In this document: piece after piece, positions 53,337 to 61,851 of the stretch
Layout of the letters: each line of letters begins with the position of its first letter
How positions within the stretch are numbered: the stretch's first letter is position 1
From: Conexibacter woesei DSM 14684
Lineage (GTDB): Bacteria > Actinomycetota > Thermoleophilia > Solirubrobacterales > Solirubrobacteraceae
Direction of reading: 5' to 3'
DNA length: 64,000 bases
Assembly: GCF_000025265.1 (NCBI RefSeq)
Contig: NC_013739.1
Location: forward strand, 4,140,001-4,204,000
Position numbers and translations under genes: made by a program
The notes under the pieces: generated by a model
The model's database searches: none
Told to the model about the DNA's origin: nothing
The model's input: only the letters and a program-made list of their open reading frames with translations

Positions 53337-55079
53337 TCATTCTCCTCGTTGGCGGATCGCGGTGTCAAGGCCTCCTATCGTTAAGTTTGTGTAATTGGTG
53401 GCGGCGTTGCGCAGGGCCGGCGGCAGGAGCGCGGCCGGCGCGTCCTGGAAGACGACCGGGCGCTGGAAGCGCCGGATCGCGGTCAAGCCGACCGAGGTGT
53501 GCAGCGACGTGCTCGCCGCCGGGTAGGGGCCGCCGTGCTGCATCGCCGCGACGACGGCGACGCCGGTCGGGTAGCCGTTCCAGACGATCCGCCCGGCGCG
53601 CTCGACCGCCAGCCGCTGCAGCGCCGCCAGGCCGCTGCGCTCCGGCTCCGCGAGCTCCTGAGCGCCCGCGTGCAGCGTGACCGTCAGCTGCCCCGGCAGC
53701 GCGGCGAGCGCGCGCGCCGCGCCGGACCCGCCGTCGTAGCGCAGCACGAGCGCGACCGGCCCGAAGTGCTCATCCGCCAGCGCCGGATCGCGCACGAGCG
53801 CCTCCGCGTCGGCGCTCAGCAGCGCCGGCGTGAAGCGGAAGCCACCGGGGGCGGCGCCGTCCGCGCCGCCCCCGTCCGCCCCGCGGTCCCCGGCCAGCAG
53901 CGTCACGTCCTCGCGCGCCGACAGCGCGGCGACGTCGCGGACGAGCCGATCGCGCATCCCCGCCGTCAGCAGCGCCCCCACCGCGCGGCCGTCGAGCGCG
54001 GTCGCCAGCCGCGCGGCGAACGCGTCGCCGTCGGCGCCGTGCGGGACGAGCACGAGCCCCGGGCTGGTGCAGAACTGCCCGGCGCCGAGCGCGATCGAGT
54101 CGGCCAGCCCGTCGGCGATCGCCGTGCCGCGCTCGGCCAGCGCCGCCGCGGTCACCAGCAGCGGGTTGACGCTGCCCATCTCCGCGTAGACGGGGATCGG
54201 CTGTGGCCGCCGTGCGGCGGCGTCGAGCAGCGCGCGGCCGCCGGCGCTAGAGCCGGTGAAGCCGACCGCCGCGATCTCCGGCGCCTCCACCAGCGCGCGG
54301 CCGACCGCGTGCGAACGACCGTGCAGCAGCGAGAAGAGGCCGGGCGGCGCGCCCGCGGCGGCGACCGCGGCCGTCACGGCGGCGGCGCACAGGTGCGCGG
54401 TCGCGGGATGCGCCTCGTGCGCCTTGACGACGACCGGGCAGCCGGCCGCGAGCGCCGCGGCCGTGTCGCCCCCGGCGACGCCGAACGCGAACGGGAAGTT
54501 GCTCGCCTCGAAGACGGCGACCGGGCCCAGCGCGACGAGCATCCGCCGCAGGTCCGGCTGCGGCGGCTCGGCGTCGGGCCGCGGCGGCGCGACGATCACG
54601 TCGAGGTGCGCGCCGCTCTCGACGTGCGCCGCGAACGCGCGCAGCTGCCCGGTCGTGCGCGCCAGCTCGCCGCGCAGCCGCACCGTGCCGAGCGCCGTCT
54701 CCCCGTCGGCCGTCGCCAGCAGCGGGCGCTCGGCCCGCTCCAGCTCCGTCGCGACACCGCGCAGCAGCCGCCCGAAGCGCTCGGGCGGCCACTCGCGCAC
54801 CGCGCGGAAGGCGACCGCCGCCGCCTCCGCGGCCGCCGCGACGTCGGCCGCCGACGCCTCGCGGAAGCGCAGCGGCGACGGACGCCCCGTGCGCGGGTCG
54901 AACGCCGTGAACGTCTCTGCCGCGGTCGCCGTCTCGCGCCCGGCGACGAGGCTCCCGTGCTCACGCGCGGCGCCGTCACCCGCGCCGCCGCCCCCGCCCC
55001 CGCGCTCACGCGCGGCGCCATCGCCCGCGCCGCCGCCGCCCCCGCGCTCGCGCGCCGCCGCATCGCGCGCCCCGCTCAT
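53337..55079 (-). CDS. Aldehyde dehydrogenase (2,5-dioxopentanoate/KGSA type)
   Basis: A 580-residue NAD(P)-dependent dehydrogenase of the alpha-ketoglutarate-semialdehyde group, the last step of oxidative pentose/uronate routes. Catalytic Cys lies in GAGQFCTSPGLVLVP, the acid in PVYAEMGSVNPLL, and the cofactor site in VAVFEASNFPFAFGVAGGD. The first about 45 residues are a Gly/Arg/Ala repeat (ARERGGGGG and GAGDGAARE, twice) not found in the family, so the true start may lie downstream, though no in-frame ATG is near. Its ATG overlaps the U32-like gene stop (ATGA). It is the last gene of the sugar operon. Confidence 0.88.
   Translation of the reverse strand: MSGARDAAARERGGGGGAGDGAARERGGGGGGAGDGAAREHGSLVAGRETATAAETFTAFDPRTGRPSPLRFREASAADVAAAAEAAAVAFRAVREWPPERFGRLLRGVATELERAERPLLATADGETALGTVRLRGELARTTGQLRAFAAHVESGAHLDVIVAPPRPDAEPPQPDLRRMLVALGPVAVFEASNFPFAFGVAGGDTAAALAAGCPVVVKAHEAHPATAHLCAAAVTAAVAAAGAPPGLFSLLHGRSHAVGRALVEAPEIAAVGFTGSSAGGRALLDAAARRPQPIPVYAEMGSVNPLLVTAAALAERGTAIADGLADSIALGAGQFCTSPGLVLVPHGADGDAFAARLATALDGRAVGALLTAGMRDRLVRDVAALSAREDVTLLAGDRGADGGGADGAAPGGFRFTPALLSADAEALVRDPALADEHFGPVALVLRYDGGSGAARALAALPGQLTVTLHAGAQELAEPERSGLAALQRLAVERAGRIVWNGYPTGVAVVAAMQHGGPYPAASTSLHTSVGLTAIRRFQRPVVFQDAPAALLPPALRNAATNYTNLTIGGLDTAIRQRGE
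54955..55060 (-). repeat. Tandem repeat in the ALDH N-terminal coding region
   Basis: Two and a half copies of an about 45-base unit encode ARERGGGGGAGDGA-type peptide. The repeats are almost identical in DNA. Confidence 0.75.
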
Positions 55080-56053
55080 CGCCGCGCCCTCTGCGGCGCG
55101 CGCGGCGCCTCCGACTCCGGCTGCTCCGCCGACTCCGGCGGCTCCGGCAGCGCGAGGCCGGCGGCGCCGGGCGCGGACTGCACCAGCTCGCGCCCGTCGC
55201 GTGCGAGCCACTCCATCGCGACGGCCGCGCGCCGGACCTTCTCGCGCGCCATCGCGCACGCCAGCTCCTCGACGTGGCCGCCGGCCGGGTACAGCGGCGG
55301 CGCGTTGCGCAGGCCGAACTTCGCGTACAGCGGCGCGCCCGCGCGGATCAGCGCGGCCGACTCGTGCCCGCGCACGACGCCGCCGAGCGAGTCCGGCGCC
55401 TCGACGTAGAGGTCGAGCGGCAGCTCGACGGCGGCGCGCATCTCGGCGAGCTGCGCGAGGCCGACGTCGGACGGGACGTTGACCGTCGTCGCGCCGAGTC
55501 GTTCGAGCAGCCGCAGCGAGATCGGGTTCGACGGCGCGCGCGTGACCGACAGCTTCCAGACGCAGCCGGCGGGCAGCTCGCCGAGCGCCTGCATCTCGAC
55601 GAGCACGCTCAGCAGCCCCTCGTCACCGACGAGGAAGCTGCGGATGCCCGCCTCGACGGCGCGCAGCACGTCGGCGACGCCGCTCGCGAGCTGGCGGCTG
55701 CCGCGCAGCTGGCCGTACTCGCCGGCGCCCTCCGGCGAGCGCGCGTGGGCGCCGACGTCGTAGCCCGCGCGCGGGCCGACGAAGAGGCAGACCTCCATCC
55801 CGGCCTCGCGCCCCGCCGCCGCCATCGCACGCAGCTCGGCGTCGCGCAGCAGCATCGCGCCCGAGCCCTGCGAGACGCGGTTGACGACGACTCCGTACTC
55901 GCGCGCCGCCGACAGGGCGGCGTCGAGCACCGCGGGCCCCTCGATGCTCGGGATCTCGATGCGGAAGTGGGCGCCGTCGGGGAAGCGCCCGGCGCTCGGC
56001 GGCACCGTCTCGGGCACGAGGCCGAGCCGCGCGAGGATCGGAGCGACGCTCAT
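55076..56053 (-). CDS. U32-peptidase-like TIM-barrel protein
   Basis: A 325-residue protein. HFRIEIPSIEGP, VNRVSQGSGAMLL, MEVCLFVGPRAGYDVGAH, GIRSFLVGDEGLL and LDLYVEAPDSLGG resemble the barrel of peptidase-U32-family proteins. The typical U32 Cys cluster and C-terminal domain are absent. It lies between the importer ATPase and the semialdehyde dehydrogenase with overlaps on both sides (ATGA each). In this position an enzyme of sugar-acid breakdown, such as a dehydratase or aldolase, would be expected. Its actual role is open. Confidence 0.7.
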   Translation of the reverse strand: MSVAPILARLGLVPETVPPSAGRFPDGAHFRIEIPSIEGPAVLDAALSAAREYGVVVNRVSQGSGAMLLRDAELRAMAAAGREAGMEVCLFVGPRAGYDVGAHARSPEGAGEYGQLRGSRQLASGVADVLRAVEAGIRSFLVGDEGLLSVLVEMQALGELPAGCVWKLSVTRAPSNPISLRLLERLGATTVNVPSDVGLAQLAEMRAAVELPLDLYVEAPDSLGGVVRGHESAALIRAGAPLYAKFGLRNAPPLYPAGGHVEELACAMAREKVRRAAVAMEWLARDGRELVQSAPGAAGLALPEPPESAEQPESEAPRAPQRARR

Positions 56054-57300
56054 GCGGCCGCTCCGCGGGGCGTGGTCGGGGCCGAAGCGGTCATGACGGA
56101 GTCCTTTCGTCGGTCGGTCAGGGCGACCCCGGTGGCCGGGTCGAAGAGGTGGAACGCGGTGTGGTCGACCGCCAGTTGGAGGCGCGCGCCGACGTCGATC
56201 CGCCCGCGCCCGTGGACGCGGGCGACGAAACGGACGCGGAGGTCGTCGGCCAGCAGCTGCGCCTCGTCCTCGCCGGCGACGTCCTCCGCCGCGCGCACGT
56301 CGTCGGTCGCGACGCGCGGCGCGTCGAGCGCGAACGTGACGTGCGTCTCGGAGCCCAGCTCCTCGACGACCTCGGCTGCGACGTCGATCCGCGGCCAGGC
56401 GGGGTCCGTGCCCGGCGCGGCCAGCTCGAAGTCGCTCGGCCGCACGCCGAGCACGACGCGCGCGCCGTCGGCGAGTGGCGGTGCGCCCGCGCCCGCGGGC
56501 AGCGGAAGCGCGACGTCGCCGAAGCGCAGCAGCCCGTCCTGGAGCGTCGCCTCGACGAGGTTCATCGCCGGCGAGCCGATGAACGCCGCGACGAACAGGT
56601 TCGCGGGCGTGTGGAACAGGCGCGTCGGTGTGTCGCACTGCTGCACGACGCCGTCGCGCATGATCGCGACGCGCTCGCCGAGCGTCATCGCCTCGACCTG
56701 ATCGTGGGTCACGTAGACGGTCGTCGTGCCGACGCGCTCGTGCAGCCGCGCGAGCTGGCTGCGCATCGAGGTGCGCAGCTTCGCGTCGAGGTTCGACAAC
56801 GGCTCGTCGAGCAGGAAGGCGCGCGGCTCGCGCACGAGCGCGCGGCCCATCGCGACGCGCTGGCGCTGCCCGCCCGAGAGCGCGGCCGGCCGCCGCGTCA
56901 GCAGCTCCTCCAGGCCCAGCATCCGCGCGGCGGCGGCGACGCGGCGCTCGATCTCCTCCTTCGGCGCCTTGCGCTGGCGCAGGCCGAACGCGAGGTTGCC
57001 CGCGACCGTCATGTGCGGGTACAGCGCATAGCTCTGGAAGACCATCGCGATGTCGCGCGCCGACGGCTTGCGCGCGGTCACGTCCTCCCCGCCGATCGCG
57101 ATCGTTCCGGCCGTCACCTCTTCGAGGCCCGCGATCATCCGCAGCAGCGTCGACTTGCCGCAGCCCGAGGGCCCGACCAGCACGATGAACTCGCCGTCTC
57201 CGATCTCGATGCTGACGTCGTCGACGGCGCGCACGCCGCCGGCGTAGATCTTGCTGACGCCGTCGAGCCGGATTCCGCCGGCTTGCCGTTCTCGTTCCAT
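56050..57300 (-). CDS. Carbohydrate ABC transporter ATPase (MalK/UgpC family)
   Basis: A 416-residue ATPase. Walker A is VLVGPSGCGKSTLLRM, the signature ALSGGQRQRVAMGRALV, Walker B RAFLLDEPLSNLD, and the switch His is in VYVTHDQVEAMTLG. The C-terminal TOBE region carries FIGSPAMNLVEA. It couples to the MalF/G-like permeases directly upstream (3-bp gap). Stop and downstream start overlap by four bases. Confidence 0.95.
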   Translation of the reverse strand: MERERQAGGIRLDGVSKIYAGGVRAVDDVSIEIGDGEFIVLVGPSGCGKSTLLRMIAGLEEVTAGTIAIGGEDVTARKPSARDIAMVFQSYALYPHMTVAGNLAFGLRQRKAPKEEIERRVAAAARMLGLEELLTRRPAALSGGQRQRVAMGRALVREPRAFLLDEPLSNLDAKLRTSMRSQLARLHERVGTTTVYVTHDQVEAMTLGERVAIMRDGVVQQCDTPTRLFHTPANLFVAAFIGSPAMNLVEATLQDGLLRFGDVALPLPAGAGAPPLADGARVVLGVRPSDFELAAPGTDPAWPRIDVAAEVVEELGSETHVTFALDAPRVATDDVRAAEDVAGEDEAQLLADDLRVRFVARVHGRGRIDVGARLQLAVDHTAFHLFDPATGVALTDRRKDSVMTASAPTTPRGAAA

Positions 57301-57303
57301 CGT

Positions 57304-58128
57304 CTATCCCTTCACCGCGCTCCACGTGAGCGACTGGATGAACGTTCGTTGAGCGAGCAGGAACGCGATCACGACCGGTGCGGTCGTCAGCACGTTGCCC
57401 GCCATCAGGGCCGACCACAGCGTGCGGTGCTGCCCCTGGAAGGTGGTGAGCCCGAGCTGGAGCGTGTAGTGCTCGGAGGAGTTGATCGCGATCAACGGCC
57501 ACGCGAGGTCGTTCCAGGTCGTCAGGAACGTCAGCACCGCGAGCGTCGTCAGCGCCGGCCGCGCGAGCGGCAGCAGGACCTTCACGAGCACGCCGAGGCG
57601 CGAGCAGCCGTCGATCCGCGCCGCGTCCTCCAGCTCCGGCGGCAGCGCGAGGAAGAACTGCCGCAGCAGGAAGATCCCGAACGCGGACACGAGCCCGGGC
57701 ACGATCAGCGCGCCGAGGCTGTTGATCAGTCCCAGCTCCTTCATGATCAGGAACGTCGGGATCATCGTCAGCTGGAACGGGATCACGAGCGTCGCCAGCA
57801 TCAGCGCGAACAGCGCGGTCGCGCCGCGGAATCTCATCCGCGCGAAGGCGTAGGCGCTCAGCGAGCAGAGCACGAGGTTCGAGACGACGACCGTGCAGGC
57901 GACGATCGTCGAGTTGAGAAACCAGCGCGGGAACTGCGCGTTGGTGAAGACGTAGTCGTAGCCGGTCAGGTGCAGCGAGTCCGGCACGATCGTCGGCGGG
58001 AAGCGGTTGATCTGCGCGTCGGACATGAACGACGTCACCAGCAGCCACAGCAGCGGCAGCGCGAACAGCAGCGCCATCGGCGCCAGCACGAGGTGCCAAG
58101 GACTGAACGGCAGGCGGCGCAGGCTCAT
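57304..58128 (-). CDS. Carbohydrate ABC transporter permease (MalG type)
   Basis: A 274-residue inner-membrane permease with six hydrophobic segments. The coupling motif EELEDAARIDG appears as PPELEDAARIDGCSRLGV. It starts at ATG 58128, overlapping the MalF-type gene by four bases (ATGA). SQ and length match CUT1-family MalG subunits. Confidence 0.94.
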   Translation of the reverse strand: MSLRRLPFSPWHLVLAPMALLFALPLLWLLVTSFMSDAQINRFPPTIVPDSLHLTGYDYVFTNAQFPRWFLNSTIVACTVVVSNLVLCSLSAYAFARMRFRGATALFALMLATLVIPFQLTMIPTFLIMKELGLINSLGALIVPGLVSAFGIFLLRQFFLALPPELEDAARIDGCSRLGVLVKVLLPLARPALTTLAVLTFLTTWNDLAWPLIAINSSEHYTLQLGLTTFQGQHRTLWSALMAGNVLTTAPVVIAFLLAQRTFIQSLTWSAVKG

Positions 58129-59054
58129 GCGGTCCTCCCCGCGAGCCGCCGCAGCCCGAGACCGAGCACCCCGACGCCGAGGATCGCCGCGCCGAGCACG
58201 TACGCCGCGGCGGCGCCGTAGCCAGCCTCGAAGAACTGGAACGCCTGCTGGTAGACGAAGTAGACGACGACCACGGTCGCGTCGAGCGGGCCGCCGCGGG
58301 TCGTCGCGTAGGCGAGGTCGAACAGCTGCAGCGCCTGGAACGTCTGCCACGTCAGCAGGAAGATCGTGACGTTGCGCAGCGACGGCAGCACGACGTTGCG
58401 GAACGTCGACCAGCGCCCTGCGCCGTCGATCGACGCCGCCTCCGTCAGCTCTCTCGGGATGTCCTGCAGCGCGGCGAGGAAGACGATCACGCAGAAGCCG
58501 ACGCCGCCCCACAGCCCGATCCCGATCAGCACGTAGAGCGCCTGGCCGGGGTCCTGCAGGAAGCCCTGCTGCGCGACGCCGACCTTGTCGAGCGCGGCGT
58601 TGGCGACGCCGAACTGGGGGTCGAAGACGAACGCGAACAGCACGCCCTGCGCGGCCGCCGAGATGATGAACGGCACGAACACGCACGTGCGGTAGAGGCC
58701 GACGAAGCGGATCCGCCGGTTCAGCATCAGCGCGATCGCGAGCCCGCCCGCGACGCTCAGCGGGACGAACAGGCCGGTGTAGATCGCGGTGTGCTCGACG
58801 GCGGCGCGGAAGGCGCCGTCCTGCAGCAGTCTGTCGTAGTTGTCGAGCCCGACCCACTCGCCCGGCGTGAGCAGGTCGGAGGACTTCAGCGACAGCACGA
58901 ATGCCCAGGCGATCGGGATCAGGTTGAGCCCGAGCACGAGGACGACGGACGGGAGGATGAACCCCCACGCGCCCGGGTGCTCGCCGAGCAGGCGCCGCCG
59001 CAGCGGGCGCCTGGACGCCGCGCGGCGGGCGGGAGGTGCGGCGACCGTGGCCAT
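58125..59054 (-). CDS. Carbohydrate ABC transporter permease (MalF type)
   Basis: A 309-residue permease with an Arg-rich N-terminus and six membrane segments. The EAA loop is RELTEAASIDGAGRWSTF. LALMLNRRIRFVGLYRT is typical of the CUT1 MalF/UgpA group. It pairs with the MalG-type protein and the lipoprotein encoded four bases upstream. Confidence 0.94.
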   Translation of the reverse strand: MATVAAPPARRAASRRPLRRRLLGEHPGAWGFILPSVVLVLGLNLIPIAWAFVLSLKSSDLLTPGEWVGLDNYDRLLQDGAFRAAVEHTAIYTGLFVPLSVAGGLAIALMLNRRIRFVGLYRTCVFVPFIISAAAQGVLFAFVFDPQFGVANAALDKVGVAQQGFLQDPGQALYVLIGIGLWGGVGFCVIVFLAALQDIPRELTEAASIDGAGRWSTFRNVVLPSLRNVTIFLLTWQTFQALQLFDLAYATTRGGPLDATVVVVYFVYQQAFQFFEAGYGAAAAYVLGAAILGVGVLGLGLRRLAGRTA

Positions 59055-59058
59055 CCGC

Positions 59059-60357
59059 TCACTCCGACGCGAGCACGTCGTTCGCCTGCTCGGACATCGT
59101 CTTCAGCGCGTCCGCGGGGCTCGCGCGGTCGAGCAGGACCGAGACGATCCCCTTGCCGACCGCGTCGGACAGCTCGGGATAGGCCTCGATCGTCGGCCGC
59201 ACCTTCGCCGTCTCGAGGCTCTCGACGAAGACCGGGATGCCCGGCCACGTTCTCGCGAACGCGGGGTACCCGGGCAGTCTCGTCGCGCTCTTGCGCAACG
59301 GCAGGTGGCCGGTCGCCTCCGAGTAGCGCAGGTCCTGCTCGGCGGCGGTCAGCCACTTGACGAACTCGATCGCCGCTCTGGAGCGCGCCGAGCCGTTGTC
59401 GAACAGGACGTAGTTGTCCGGGCCAGCGATCGAGAGCGGCTCGCCGTCGTAGGAGGGCAGCCGCGCGACGCCGGCCTCGACGCCGGAGACTCTGACGTCG
59501 AGCAGCGCCCACGGTCCGGCCGTCCACATCGCGAGCTTGCCGTTCTGGAACAGCTGGCCGGTGCGGTCGCTGCTGGGGTCGGGATCGATGTAGGTCGACT
59601 CGTCGGTGACCGCGAGGTCGTGGATCGTCGTCAGCGACCTGAGCCCCGAGTCGTCGTCGAAGCCGACGCTGGTCCCGTCGGGCGAGAGGATCTCGCCGCC
59701 GAGCTGCCACACCATCGGCCACAGCCGCCAGACCGTGTCCTCGCCGCCGACGCCCGGCCAGGAGGTGCCGAAGACGCCCTTGCCGCGGTCGGTCAGCTGC
59801 TTGGCCGTGGCGCGGAACTCGTCCCACGTCCAGGTGCCGTCGGGCTCGGGCACGCCAGCGTCTGCGAACAGTCTCTTGTTGTAGATGACGGCGAGCACGT
59901 CGGCCAGGGCCGGGACGGCGCGCACCTTCCCGTCGACGGTGACCGCGTCGCGCTCGGGCTTGTAGAAGTCGTCCCAGGTCCAGTCCGGCGCTCTGACCGT
60001 CTCGGTCAGGTCGAGCACCTTCGGGCTGCGCGCGACGTTGGCGACGTCGGGGCCGAAGATGTACGCGATGTCCGGGTAGGAGCCGCCCGCCAGGGCGGCG
60101 GTGACCTTCGTCAGCATGTCGTCGGCCTGCACGCCGCCGGCGTCCTTGGAGACGCGGATTCTCGGGTGCGTCTCGTTGAACTCGTCGATCAGCGTGTTCA
60201 GCTCCGTCGCCGTCTCCTCCGTCTGGCCGTGCCAGAAGGTGATCTCGACGACGCCGTCGTCGCCCGACCCGCCCGCGCTGTCGCCGCCGCAGCCGGCGCT
60301 CAGCACCGCCAGGACGCTCAGCATGACCGCCGCGCCCGTCGCCATCCACCGTCGCAT
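59059..60357 (-). CDS. Sugar ABC transporter substrate-binding lipoprotein (CUT1)
   Basis: A 432-residue extracytoplasmic solute-binding protein (MalE/UgpB type). The lipobox is VLSAGCGG with Cys23. The fold begins VEITFWHGQTEE. Other blocks are GSYPDIAYIFGPD, VPALADVLAVIYNKRLF and the Trp-rich DTVWRLWPMVWQLGG, suited to stacking on sugar rings. It overlaps the GH4 gene stop (TGATG), so uptake and hydrolysis are co-expressed. The ligand is probably an intact or short glycoside. AGA codons are common. Confidence 0.93.
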   Translation of the reverse strand: MRRWMATGAAVMLSVLAVLSAGCGGDSAGGSGDDGVVEITFWHGQTEETATELNTLIDEFNETHPRIRVSKDAGGVQADDMLTKVTAALAGGSYPDIAYIFGPDVANVARSPKVLDLTETVRAPDWTWDDFYKPERDAVTVDGKVRAVPALADVLAVIYNKRLFADAGVPEPDGTWTWDEFRATAKQLTDRGKGVFGTSWPGVGGEDTVWRLWPMVWQLGGEILSPDGTSVGFDDDSGLRSLTTIHDLAVTDESTYIDPDPSSDRTGQLFQNGKLAMWTAGPWALLDVRVSGVEAGVARLPSYDGEPLSIAGPDNYVLFDNGSARSRAAIEFVKWLTAAEQDLRYSEATGHLPLRKSATRLPGYPAFARTWPGIPVFVESLETAKVRPTIEAYPELSDAVGKGIVSVLLDRASPADALKTMSEQANDVLASE

Positions 60358-61676
60358 CACCGCTCCTCTCGCTTCCAGATGTCGGCCTCGCGCAGCCACG
60401 CCGGCAGCCGCTCGCCGTGCACGCGGACCAGCTCGCCGCAGAGCGCGGCAATCTCGTCGAGCGAGAGCGTCGCGGCGGCGTTGGGGTCGAGCATCGCCGC
60501 GTGCAGGACGTGCTCGGGTCGCTGCTCGACGGCCGCCCGCACGGCCAGCTCGCAGACGTTGAGGAAGGTGCGGTTGAGCGCCGCGCACTGCGCCGGCAGG
60601 GCACCGACGTGGACCGGGTGCACGCCGCTGCCGTCGACCGCGCAGGGCACCTCGACCGCGGCACCGGCCGGCAGGTTGTCGATCAGCCCGGTGTTGGGGA
60701 CCGTGCCGTAGACGACGCGCGGCTGGCCGGTCTCGATCGAGTGGACGATCTGCGGCGCGTACTCGGGGCTCGGCTCCAGCTCCAGCGGCGTGCCGTCGGC
60801 GAGCTGGCGCTTCATCTGCGCGTAGTCGGCCTCGTTGTCCTCGCTCATCCGCAGCCAGACGCCCTGCTCGATCCGGAAGCGGTCGATCGCCGCGTCGCTG
60901 CGCATCAGCCACGGCAGGTACTCGGCGCCGTGCTCGCTGGACTCGGTCGGGAACCAGCCGAAGCGGCGGTACAGCTCGACGCGCACCGTCCGGCGCAGCT
61001 GCGGATCGCGCGCGATCGCCTCGTCGAGCAGCGGGTAGAGGCTCTCGCCGTCGCGTTCGAAGCGGTACATGAACGACTGGTGGTTGACGCCCGCCGCGAG
61101 GTAGGTCACCTCCTCCAGCGGCACGCCGACGTAGCCGGCGAGCTTCTCAGCCGTGTGGAAGACCGAGTGGCAGAGCCCGACCGCCTTCACGTCCGGCGCG
61201 TCGAGCGCGAGCGCCCAGCACAGCATCGCCATCGGGTTGGTGTAATTGAGCAGCCACGCGTCCGGGCACAGTTCGGCCATGTCGGCGGCGATCGCCTGCA
61301 TGACGGGGATCGTGCGGAGCGCGCGGAAGATGCCGCCGATCCCGAGCGTGTCCGCGACCGTCTGGCGCAGGCCGTAGGAGGTCGGGACCTCGAAGTCGAC
61401 GACGCTCGCGGCGTAGCCGCCGACCTGGATCATGTTGATCGCGTAGTCGGCGCCGTCGAGCGCGGCGCGGCGGTCCGCGTGCACCTCGATCGCCGGCGAC
61501 GCGCCGGTCGCGCGGGCGGCCCAGCGTGCGACCTGCTCGGCTGTCGCCAGCCGTTCGGGGTCGATGTCGTGGAGCGCGATGCGCGCGTTCGCGAGCTCGG
61601 GGAAGCGCAGCAGGTCCCCGAGCAGGACGCGCGTGAACTCGACGCTTCCCGCTCCGATCAGCGTGATCTTCGGCAT
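60357..61676 (-). CDS. GH4 family NAD-dependent glycosidase
   Basis: A 439-residue cytoplasmic glycosidase using the NAD+/Mn2+ redox-assisted mechanism. ITLIGAGSVEFTRVLLGDLL is the nucleotide fold. WLLNYTNPMAMLCWAL, VGLCHSVFH and AAGVNHQSF supply substrate and metal residues (Asn, Cys, His). The pattern CHSV places it with the alpha-galactosidase/alpha-galacturonidase branch rather than with 6-phospho-glycosidases, consistent with an ABC importer rather than a PTS. It is the first gene of the minus-strand operon, directly downstream of the operator region. Confidence 0.92.
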   Translation of the reverse strand: MPKITLIGAGSVEFTRVLLGDLLRFPELANARIALHDIDPERLATAEQVARWAARATGASPAIEVHADRRAALDGADYAINMIQVGGYAASVVDFEVPTSYGLRQTVADTLGIGGIFRALRTIPVMQAIAADMAELCPDAWLLNYTNPMAMLCWALALDAPDVKAVGLCHSVFHTAEKLAGYVGVPLEEVTYLAAGVNHQSFMYRFERDGESLYPLLDEAIARDPQLRRTVRVELYRRFGWFPTESSEHGAEYLPWLMRSDAAIDRFRIEQGVWLRMSEDNEADYAQMKRQLADGTPLELEPSPEYAPQIVHSIETGQPRVVYGTVPNTGLIDNLPAGAAVEVPCAVDGSGVHPVHVGALPAQCAALNRTFLNVCELAVRAAVEQRPEHVLHAAMLDPNAAATLSLDEIAALCGELVRVHGERLPAWLREADIWKREER

Positions 61677-61713
61677 GTCGTGCCTGGTTCTCCCTCTCGG
61701 ACGTTCACTGTAT

Positions 61714-61729
61714 GTTCGTAAATACGAAC
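61714..61729. promoter_or_regulatory. GTTCGTA operator, copy 1
   Basis: GTTCGTAAATACGAAC has perfect seven-base arms around AA. It lies between a possible -35 (TTTGAG/TTGAGT) and -10 (TACAGT) of the GH4 operon promoter on the minus strand. Confidence 0.65.
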
Positions 61730-61823
61730 TCAAATACAGGATGCTGAACGACCATAGTGAAACCTCCGGAGGCGCGCAAGCGCTCGCGCCGGTTGCTACG
61801 GTTGTCCGCATTGTTGAACAAGC

Positions 61824-61839
61824 GTTCGTAAATCCGAAC
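61824..61839. promoter_or_regulatory. GTTCGTA operator, copy 2
   Basis: GTTCGTAAATCCGAAC differs from copy 1 at a single base and is exactly 110 bp away, in the same orientation. It ends right before the Shine-Dalgarno GGAGG of the SDR gene. Confidence 0.65.
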
Positions 61840-61851
61840 TTGGAGGACGGG

